Positions 56,166-64,000 of a DNA stretch of 64,000 nt are shown piece after piece (position 1 is the stretch's first letter; the number at the start of each line of letters is the position of its first letter). Where the stretch lies: positions 12,051,705-12,115,704 of the forward strand of contig NC_055987.1 of the NCBI RefSeq assembly GCF_018446385.1. The letters are read 5' to 3'. Made by a program: the position numbers and the translations under genes. Origin of the DNA: Zingiber officinale (taxonomy: Eukaryota > Streptophyta > Magnoliopsida > Zingiberales > Zingiberaceae). The notes beneath the pieces were generated by a model, which was not told the DNA's origin, made no database searches, and saw only the letters and a program-made list of their open reading frames with translations.

Positions 56166-56462
56166 TATGAGTCAGAGAGTTGAAATAAATAAAATAGTTT
56201 GATCAAATATTGGGTAGAAAAAAAAAATCTGACATAAGAACTGAAAATAAATAATTAAGTTTGTATAGGCTGTTATCAAAAACGTAATTTTTTTTCAAAA
56301 ACAGAAAGCTAAATAAAAGTTTCAAAAAAACGTAAACTACGTTCAGAAACAAACTCAAATATTAACAGTCATTATATTCTTTTAAAAAATGGATAAAGGT
56401 GCATCACAGAGTCAGTTTAGAAAATTTAATTATTTCCGGAAAGTTTGCTATGCCAAAGCAGG
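56166..56462. other. AT-rich flank between the MULE and the tRNA gene
   Basis: No gene or repeat is recognised; A-rich runs are frequent. Confidence 0.6.
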
Positions 56463-56473
56463 AAAAAAAAAAA
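56463..56473 (-). terminator. Pol III terminator of the tRNA gene
   Basis: Eleven T residues on the minus strand begin seven bases after the tRNA 3' end. Confidence 0.9.
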
Positions 56474-56480
56474 GAAGTGT

Positions 56481-56554
56481 TGGTCCCGGCGGGGCTCGAA
56501 CCCGCGACCTTCGGCTCATAAGACCAACGCTCTAACCAACTGAGCTACGGGACC
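56481..56554 (-). tRNA. tRNA-Ile(UAU), intronless
   Basis: The 74-base minus-strand sequence folds into a complete cloverleaf: 7 bp acceptor stem GGTCCCG/CGGGACC with discriminator A, D arm GCTC...GAGC, 5 bp anticodon stem TTGGT/GCCGA, loop CTTATGA, and T arm GCGGG TTCGAGC CCCGC. Box A (TAGCTCAGTTGG) and box B (GGTTCGAGCCC) are good. By cloverleaf position the anticodon is TAT (complement of 56518-56520), giving Ile for AUA codons. No intron is present and the base 3' of the anticodon is G. A run of T follows as terminator. The reading as isoleucine rests on the anticodon alone. Confidence 0.9.
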
Positions 56555-57031
56555 AATGCGATGTAATCTTTCAAACATTTATAATGAAGTATGATCATTT
56601 TGTCCACTGCTACTAAATCCAAGAACCAGGAAAATGCCGGGGGATTAAAATTTTTCCGATATAGAGATGAAATAATTAATCGAAGGTATTCATGCTCAAA
56701 ATTCTCGAAGTATATTGCTCGTGTTTAATCACCTGAGTTTTCCAAATGAAATACAGAATGATCACATTAATTAATCACATAGATAGTCCATTCTATTTAA
56801 CCAAACTGACTATTGGCAGCATCACTTTGGGGTTGAGGTTGTTCTACATGAAAAGCGACTGCACTGTGCTGACACTAATTCAAAGTCGTACAGGGCTTCA
56901 AAAATGACTAAGAAAAGAAAAATAAATGATCTGCAGAAAAACTGATTTTTGAATCCAAAACAATCATAAAGGATGAAACGATTCACAACCAAAACTGAAA
57001 TAGAACGAAGTTGCTTGCGTTTAGAGAAGCC
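56555..57031 (-). other. 3' flank and likely 3' UTR of the desaturase gene
   Basis: No other gene is present. An ATTAAA-type signal lies on the minus strand near 56725; no canonical AATAAA is seen on that strand. Confidence 0.5.
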
Positions 57032-59506
57032 CTACTCTTCTTTCTTGATTGTTTCAGTACCCTTTGATGCCTTCCTCTTCATCCTGCTGAAGGGCCCGAC
57101 GGTTCGGTCCATTATGTACATGAAGATCACCTGGCTCCAAGATTTGTATGATTTCAGATTGTCGTAGTACTCTGGTGCCATCTCCTTCACCTTGTAGAGT
57201 CTGTTACCAGGGATTCTGGGGAAATCATGGTGCTCATTGTGATATCCCACGCTCCAGGTCATCAGATTCAGAGGTCCATAGTAGGAATAGGTTTCCTGAT
57301 CTGGGTTGAAGACATAATGTTCAGAAATGAAATGACCCGCCATTGGGTGCATTCCTCCTCCAACGAATGTTGATAGTATCAGGTATGCAATGGATCTCCC
57401 TCCCCAGAAGTATGCCAGGGAAGCGTCGAGAGAAAGCTGGATTATCAAATTGGTGAATTCCCATAAGCCAGGAGGTTTGGGCTTAAGGAAGAGTGGTCGT
57501 AAAGCATAGAAGAAAAGTTGTAAAAGAACCCATATAGATTTGGTGACTGCATTGGTGACTGCAAGAGCCTCAACGCGGCCAGGAATATCCATATCCATAC
57601 CGTCAACGCCTTGATACCTGTGGTGCTCTAAATGATACTTTTGGAATGTGATAGACATAGGAACACCAATTGGAAGGTTGGCAAAAATCCCTAGCCAACG
57701 GTTGTAGGATGGCGTTGAGAAGGCTAGGTTGTGGCTGAGCTCATGAATGGCCAGAAATAGGTTGTGGTTGAGGAAAGAACCAAAGAAGTATGCAACTGTT
57801 AGGATCTTGAGCCAGCTTGCATTGCGAAGGTATGTTGCAGTCCATAGCTGAAGAAGCACAGCTGCACTTATCTGCAAAATTTTGACAAAAGAAAGGTGAC
57901 AAGAAGTAATTCAACATAATATGTTAAAGACAATGCATAATAATATGAAAGGAATTCCATGAGACATGGACCAAGATAACAGCTTTGATAAGTATAATAC
58001 TAATATTGTTCTTTATTAATAAATAAAATTTTAAAAGCTATCAAGTGAGCACGGAAGAAGGAAAAGTGCACCAGGTGTAACAATATTAAGCTAAGATAAA
58101 AAAAAAAGAATATCTAACAAGAAAAAAAGGCATAAGCTTTGATAAAACAAAAGAATGCTAAGAACAATAGCATGTTATTTAATACACGATGAGACGTAAA
58201 GTGGTTCCCTCTTAACTTATGATTTGAAAACATTCAGCTTTTTCATGATAATTTACTGAAGAATGAAGATAAGAGAAAGTGAGAAAATAATAATCCATAA
58301 ACCCTAATTATTCGATTTAACAAAATGTATCACTTACATTCTAAAGAGTCTGACGATAAGTGAGACAGAAATGATAAAGTGAACCTGTATTGATATGGCA
58401 AAGAATGTCTATTCCAAAACTAAGTTCATGTAATGAAAAGATAATCAAATTTCCGCTCAACTCTCAGATATTGCTTGATAGGAAAAGGCAAATCATAGAT
58501 ACACAACTAAATTAGGTAGAGAAGAAAAGAAAGAAAGACGAAAATTTGCTGGATACAAACAGGAATCTAGAAAAGAAACACTGTGCAGAAGCCAGTAGCC
58601 ACACAAATTTTCAACATAGCATAAAACCAGAGGCAGACCTGAGAAGCCTAATGGTAGCAGCCGCCCCCTTAGGTTTGCAATTTCCATTGTATAAATGTAC
58701 TGAAACAAACATGTAGATAAATTTATCTATAGCGACCTTTCAAACGTTAAAACTGTCCGACATTAAAACTGCCCCTGACAATCCTGGGTCATCATTGTAT
58801 CAAACAAACGGTCGTTTCTTTACAAGGTAAGTAAATCGTGGGATTATATGAATGCAGAAGTTCCAGAGCAAAATGCCATAAATCTTATGGATTAATAAAA
58901 GGCTGTGATTATGGAGATAGGAATTGGGAGAACGGCACGAAGCGGGAGTCGGATCTAAAGCGTATAGGATAAAGAGACAAACAAAGTAGTTGCAAAGGCA
59001 TCACCAAATCTAATCCACAGAAAATACATCGCAATCGGATTTTCCTTATGTAAGGTAGGAGTTCTTATAGTAAGAAACAGAAATTTGGTAAAGCGAGAGA
59101 AAAAAAAAACTTTCTACAGATTCTTCAATTGAAGTCGGAATCAACCTACATAAACGTGCGAAAAATCTCATATTTAAAAGAAGAATAAAGTCAGCGAAAC
59201 AAAACTCACAGTGAAGTTGAAAAATGCACTCCAAAGAAGAAGGAAAAAAAATCCTCCGAAATCTAATTTTTGCTCTACAAAAACCTACAGGAAAGCAACA
59301 TCCAAAGATCGTAGAGCGGCAGAGGGGAAGAATGCGGAGACCTTGAGGAAGGCGAAGGGATCGGGGCCGAAGAGCTCCCGGATCTGAGGGTGTCGGGCGA
59401 GGATCTCCTTTCTGCGCGAGGCGTGGGGCTCGTCCGTGTACGACCAGAAAAAATCCGTAGCCATTACTCCCTCCGCGGCGTCCGCTGCATTTCCTCCCGC
59501 ACCCAT
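57032..59506 (-). CDS. DES1: Sphingolipid delta-4 desaturase (DES1-like, dihydroceramide desaturase type), 2 exons, 334 aa
   Basis: Exon 1 is 59506-59342 (55 codons) and exon 2 is 57871-57032 (279 codons plus TGA or equivalent stop). They join in phase 0 at AAG|GTCTCC and TTTTGCAG|ATA. The N-terminal lipid-desaturase motif [18 protein letters not shown] is at about 19-36. The three histidine boxes that bind the di-iron centre are HELSH (98-102), HLEHH (135-139) and HNEHH (266-270), with [17 protein letters not shown] just before the last. Several hydrophobic segments fit an ER membrane protein with a lysine-rich end. The enzyme puts the delta-4 double bond into the sphingoid base. Length agrees with plant DES1 (about 332). 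No stop or frameshift is seen, so it is likely functional. Confidence 0.95.
57872..59341 (-). other. Single intron of the desaturase gene (1,470 bp)
   Basis: It starts GTCTCC and ends TTTTGCAG on the minus strand; T-rich and without gene content. Confidence 0.9.
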
Positions 59507-59621
59507 CCCTGAGTGTCTCTCTAATGGCCGGACGAAGAGAGAAGGAGGAGATTCGAGAGAGGGAGGAGGAACTTGTTTTTATTTGGTTTGGAATTTGACC
59601 TCTCCATTCGTCTGGCCTATT

Positions 59622-59629
59622 TATTTATA
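59622..59629 (-). promoter_or_regulatory. TATA box of the desaturase gene
   Basis: The minus strand reads TATAAATA about 115 bases before the ATG at 59506, leaving room for an 80-90 base leader with CT-rich stretches. Confidence 0.65.
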
Positions 59630-59737
59630 GCGATGAACGATTATTTTTAGACGGAGTGAATTCATCGTCGAATTAATGCCAGCAAATTATGGCATTAAAA
59701 TAAACAAAACTCATAAAAATAGTAAGTGATACTCGAC

Positions 59738-59760
59738 TTTTTTTTTTTTTTTTTTTTTTT
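59738..59760. repeat. Poly(T) tract, 23 bases
   Basis: Uninterrupted T run about 110 bases upstream of the desaturase TATA box. Confidence 0.95.
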
Positions 59761-59779
59761 GGAGAATCAAATGTAAATA

Positions 59780-59780
<1 letters not shown>

Positions 59781-59834
<54 letters not shown>
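59781..59834. repeat. (ATT)18 microsatellite
   Basis: About 18 perfect trinucleotide units. Confidence 0.95.
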
Positions 59835-60117
59835 TCCTGTATTTCGGATTATCTATTGAATAAATAACAAAATAATAAATGGTTTTTTGCACTTAACGGC
59901 CCTTTCAAAACGATTTCATATTCTCTAAAAGAAATAAATCATGAAAAATATTTATCTTAATAAAATATTTTTTTATTGGTCAAACACCTAGTAAAATATT
60001 TTACATCAGATCAAATAATCATCCATATAACTATTAACTTGGTCAACCTACCCATACGAGTTTAACTGAGTTGATAAGTATCAAATTGATTGTCACATAA
60101 GATCTTAGGATCGAATC

Positions 60118-60876
60118 TCAAATGAAGTCCTTAATGAAGACATAAGTAGTAAAAGCGATGTTTGGCTGTGGCCACCAGCTCAGGCGCCTTGGTTGTTTAG
60201 ATGTCTCTATCCGTGTTAGCTTTGAGACGGGTTGATGGATGTGCTGAGGACGAACGTATTCATCTTTTGTCACAATTAATTTTTTTTTAGATGTCTCTAT
60301 CTTTACCGAGGCTGAAGGGCAACTAGCCTTGGCATCATTCGCAGGTGAAGATGGCTCTTTCACTGCAGCTGAAGCTCCATCTTTGGCATCTTTGGCTTCA
60401 GCTGAAACCGGTGGTACGTTGAGGATTTCATGTGAGGTGCCGGATTATGTTTCAGCTTTACCAAGATGTGGCGTAACCTTGTGAGACAGTGGGCTTTCCA
60501 GATTTTGGTCCCTGAATCAAAACAATTGGAGGCTTCGTATCCTTCTCTTTCTTCCTTCTCTTCTCGATGTTGGCTATCTCATGAGGGGTTTCCATTATTG
60601 TTGGTAAGCATTTAAGTGGAACTTCACCTGGTTGGACAGATACAACTGCTGTTTAATGAAACTTCAGATTATATTTTTATATTTTTCTGATAAAAGGCAT
60701 GAGAGCAGACAGAAAACACTACGTACCTCCTTTTCTCTGTTTTGGACCTGCTAGTTTCGCAGTTTAATTTCCTTTTCTCATAGAAAGCTTTCATGAAATC
60801 TTCAGCTTCAGTAATGATCTCATTTCTCAGCTCTTTTTCCTTCTTTTCCTTCTCCTCGAGAAGGATGGCATTTTGT
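60118..60876 (-). pseudogene. Clathrin light chain pseudogene, C-terminal half
   Basis: The minus-strand exon 60876-60727 encodes RQNAILLEEKEKKEKELRN then EAEDFMKAFYEKRKLNCE, the coiled-coil segment of plant clathrin light chains. It is bounded by an acceptor (AAAATCAG) and a strong donor GTACGT. A second stretch (60686-60118) continues with a remnant of the NQEKFH segment, EIANIEKRK, KPPIVLIQGPKSGKPT and RLRHILVKLKHNPAPHMK, but split over three frames with stops, then an Ala/Lys/Ser-rich tail (EAKDAKDGASAA). Intact light chains bind the clathrin hub. Only 40 bases separate the two exons, too short for a normal plant intron. A SINE fragment sits in the tail. No 5' half is found in the window. 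Confidence 0.8.
60212..60285 (+). mobile_element. 5'-truncated SINE (74 bp) in the clathrin pseudogene
   Basis: Homologous to the 3' half of the SINE at 46943 (TGTTAG, GAGACGGGTTGATGG, GCTGAGGACGA) and ending in a T-rich tail. A perfect 16 bp duplication TTTAGATGTCTCTATC flanks it (60196-60211 and 60286-60301). Confidence 0.8.
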
Positions 60877-61358
60877 CTGATTTTTAACATATCAATTGAA
60901 AGTACAAACATGCTGAGGATCAACCAAGTCAGTACAAAAGTAACTCAATAACTAAAGAAATATTGATTGTTGACATCGCAATTTCCTTGTTGGATTACTT
61001 CTTCAAAAGTTAGAATAAAGTTCTTGAAATATGAAACATACACACCAAAGCCCATAGTTCTATAAGTATATTAAAGCTAGCAACAACAAGGTAAAGTTAA
61101 CACAAGCCATTTTGTAAATGAATTAACAGCTTTAGTTCAAAAGGATAAACTTACAAAACCTAGCTAATGTCACAAGTAAATGATCCATTGCCTATGTAGA
61201 TTAACGACTCTGAAGGTTATAAAAAGTTTGCATCATTAGTGATGCAGCAAATAATTATTGGTTGAATTGATTCACGTATGAATACCGGAAGCAATTATTA
61301 AATGAGTTGACTTGTGCACAAATACCAATCTTTTAAACCTATTGATTTGAGCATAAAT
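60877..61358 (-). other. Probable intron of the clathrin light chain pseudogene
   Basis: No coding segment is seen; it lies upstream of the exon acceptor at 60877 and runs to the solo LTR. Confidence 0.4.
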
Positions 61359-62287
61359 TGTTGGTTGCTACTCGAAATACCGTCCTAGTTCCCCTGTACA
61401 AAAATTTGTACAAGCATAGAACTATCCTAGCTATCCATGTGTTCTACTAAAGTTAAATTTAGATTGCAAGCAATGCTTAGCATTATTAATCCAAATTTTC
61501 CCTTTAGAAGTTAAACTTGAATTGGGAACGAAACTTAACATTCTTACTTCAAGTTCAACCGATGTGATCTTCCTAAGTTAAACCATATTACAGAAGTAAT
61601 CAAATATATATTCCCGGGATCGGCTTCCAGGCCAAACATGGCGAGGCACTAGACCTTCTTGGGTATGAGATCATCCACCACTGCCTAGACAAAGCCTTTA
61701 GAAATCGGATATTTAAACTTCTCACAGTAAACTAGGTTTAACTACAGAGACCTCAATAGAAATACATTATCGAAACATAAAATCGAAAACATAAAATCGA
61801 AAACATAAAATCGATAACAAAAATGATAATTAAAAACCGATAACCTCTTGTGTTTGGTTTTACAAGATCTATACAAAAGGATGCACTAGTTATGATGCGG
61901 AAACTTATAACTAGTTATACCTTTCATAGCTTATAAACAACTTGATCTTCTATTGTATTCCTCTTCTTATCTCGGACATCGTGTGGGCGACGATCTACCA
62001 AGACGAGAATCCACCCAAGCCTTCTTCTGCCTTGCAAGTTTCGGCCACCAACAATCTCCTAGAGATGAAGAACTTCGGCCACCAACCAAGTTCCAAGGGA
62101 TGCTAAGAAACAATGTCTCCTATCTCTCCTTTTTCCTCTAACAAGATACGGCAACCAACAACTCCTAGAGATGAGATGTCGCCTACCACCAAGGAAGAAG
62201 AATAGGGGAAGAAGAGGGTCGGCCACCACCAAGGAAGAAATGAGAGGAATAATAGATGTGTTGTTAGGTGAGACACTCTCTCATCTT

Positions 62288-62295
62288 CTTTTATA
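62288..62295 (-). promoter_or_regulatory. TATA box of the solo LTR
   Basis: The minus strand reads TATAAAAG after CCAAGACCAAGGAA, as in the copy at 16885. Confidence 0.65.
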
Positions 62296-62864
62296 TTCCT
62301 TGGTCTTGGCAAAAAAAGAAAGTTTTGTAACAAAAATAAAACTTCCTTTTCTCCTATGACATGGCCGACCACTTGTTTATTTTCCAAAGAAAGATTTTAA
62401 ATAAAATTAAAATCTCTCTTTTAAAATCCTTTTTGTGGATAGTTATAAAAGGAATGTTTTATAAATTAAAATCTCTCTCTTTTAAATCCTTTTATGGATA
62501 TCTATAAAAGATAAGCTTTAAAATAAAACATGGTTACAAAAGGAAAGTTTTATCAAAAATTAAAATCTTTCTTTCACATTATAGATAACTACAAATAAGG
62601 AAAGATTTCAAATCTCTCTTTTATATCTTTGTAAAAATTTATAAATGGAAGGATTTTAAAATTTAAAACTCTCTTTTAAAACCAACATAAAAGGAAAGTT
62701 TTTAACAAAATAAAAACTCCCTTTTATTTCCTTTTATGACCGATCTAAAAAAGAAAAGTTTTATATTAAAATCATCCTTTTAAATCCTTTTTATGGATCT
62801 CTATAAAAGGAAAGATTTTACAAAATAAAATTTCCTTCTCTTCATGGTGTGGACGGCCACTTAC

Positions 62865-63000
62865 TTGGGCACCAGGCAAGGCTTGGCCGACCCTAGCTTG
62901 GGCTCCAAGCTTAGCTTGGCCGGCCCTAGCTTGGGCTCCAAGCTTAGCTTGGCTGGCCCCTTGCTTGGTCTCCAAGCAAGGCTTGGTCGACCCTAACTGG
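62865..63000 (-). repeat. Tandem modules with CCAAGCTTAGCTTGGCCGG
   Basis: About four units of 32-33 bases. Each contains a short palindrome around AAGCTT or AAGCAAG, inside the solo LTR. Confidence 0.8.
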
Positions 63001-63941
63001 GGCCTTAAGAAGCTAGGCTTTGGGTGGATATAAGGCTTTATATAAGAGGCTACAATAGGGATCGAGAGGAGGAATTGGTTTTGGTCTCCCGATGAGTTTG
63101 AGCTTCCCGTGTTCGCCCCGAATACTCAACTCAAGTTCATCAATAATATCTCATCCCACTAAAGAGTTATTATTGCACTACCACACCAATCTCATATTAC
63201 TATATGGGCTCCTACTTATCATGAGTGTGTTAACCTCCCTGTGTTTAAGATATTAAATGTCTACTAATTAAATGAGTTACTGACAACTCACTTAATCAAT
63301 ATCTAGCTCCAAGAGTAGTACCATTCAACCTTATCGTCATGTCGGACTAAATCCACCTGCAGGGTTTACATGACAATCCTTATGAGCTCCTCAAGGGGAT
63401 ATTATCAACCTAGATTACTAGGACACAGATTCATTTTATAATCAACAACACACCATATAAATAATATCATTTCCCAACTTATCGGACCTATTGATTTAAC
63501 GAGCTAAATCGCACCCTTTGATAAATTAAAGAAATAAATATTAAGTATATGTGCTTGTTATTATATCATGATTAAGAGTACACACTTTCATAATAACAGA
63601 GGTATTGTTCTTTTATATAGTCAGTATAAAAGATACTACCTCAAATGGTCCTGCTTAATACACTCATAGTGTACTAGTGTAATTTATTAGTCAAGGTAAA
63701 CTAATATTTAATTACACTACAACCACTCCAATGGTTTGTCCCATTTCATCTTGGTTGTGAGCAACTGTTTATAATTTATAAGGAACTGATAACATGAACT
63801 TCTGTGTCTTCTTACGCCATGTTATCTACAATATAAATTAAATTGATAACTACATTTAGTATAAATATAGACATTTGACCAATGTGATTCTTATTTCAAA
63901 TAAATGTTACAAAAGCTAGACTTTTAGTATACATTCTAACA

Positions 63942-64000
63942 CGAATATCAGGAAATAGAGATCCAAAAATTACTTGAAGCTTTGAGAAAAAAAATGGCGT
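63942..64000. other. Right flank of the solo LTR
   Basis: Too short to classify; no feature is seen. Confidence 0.4.

Larger units (their letters stand above)
59630..60117. other. Upstream region with simple repeats, no gene
   Basis: Contains a T23 run (59738-59760) and an (ATT)n tract (59781-59834). The rest is AT-rich with no recognised feature. Confidence 0.6.
61359..63941 (-). mobile_element. Solo LTR of the copia family seen at 9906-25002
   Basis: On the minus strand it starts TGTTAGAATGTATAC and ends GTAGCAACCAACA, 2,583 bases. Flanks are TAAAT (61354-61358) and CGAAT (63942-63946), a 5 bp duplication with two transitions. It has the TATA box at 62288, the AT-rich TAAAAGGAAAG repeat tract (62380-62840) and GGCCGGCC/CCAAGCTT modules (62860-63000) also found in the 3' LTR at 15104. 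Confidence 0.9.

Noticed and set aside
8345..56176. 9 bp target duplication of the large MULE
   Set aside because: Tried TTTTTTACA (8345-8353) against the AATTTTATGA region near 56160; at best five or six of nine match in AT-rich sequence, which is not convincing.
60058..60130. tRNA-like head with possible box A and box B before the clathrin relic
   Set aside because: Box A is poor, no flanking duplication was found, and the truncated SINE nearby has its own clear limits.

Overview
The window is nuclear DNA of a flowering plant, most likely a monocot. It has plant-type Ty1/copia and Ty3/gypsy LTR retrotransposons, a Mutator-like transposon with an Ulp1-type gene, tRNA-derived SINEs, a nuclear tRNA gene with a Pol III terminator, and a two-exon plant sphingolipid delta-4 desaturase gene with a GC-rich first exon. 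Zingiberales is only a weak guess from the general style of the repeats. Cellular genes occupy about 56.4-60.9 kb: tRNA-Ile(UAU), the desaturase, and a decayed clathrin light chain pseudogene. The rest is layered transposon sequence.

Layout. 1-3967: 3' end and about 3 kb 3' LTR of a Tekay-like chromovirus (+). 3968 to about 8340: truncated Tat/Retand-type gypsy element (-), its gag split by a 370 bp Mutator-type foldback element with a 9 bp target duplication. About 8354-56165: inferred remains of one very large Mutator-like element (MULE), bounded by inverted repeats. Stripped of later insertions it is roughly 10-11 kb and carries an Ulp1-like protease gene (+), a small gene with an RNase H1 N-terminal (viroplasmin-like) domain (+), and a MURA transposase gene (-), all decayed.

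Three independent insertion stacks split that MULE. (1) A copia element at 9906-25002 disrupts the Ulp1 gene, and its 3' LTR contains a pol-less LTR element (17663-24878, TSD TTAAG). (2) A solo LTR at 28916-41767 contains a Tekay-like solo LTR (29128-40298), which contains a Sirevirus-like element (30458-38293, TSD TATGT) with gag and an extra spliced gene but no pol. (3) A nearly complete Tork-like copia element (47288-55857, TSD AGAAT) is interrupted in its polyprotein by another solo LTR (50882-52776, TSD CCAAG); the reading frame is continuous once that LTR and one TSD copy are discounted. A solo LTR of the same family as the first copia element lies at 61359-63941, beside the clathrin pseudogene.

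Only the desaturase and the tRNA look like working cellular genes. The desaturase would introduce the delta-4 double bond of sphingoid bases in the ER. The most interesting system is the three-gene MULE; second is the Sirevirus-like element with a promoter-bearing, intron-containing passenger gene in place of pol. Boundaries marked approximate were read by eye.
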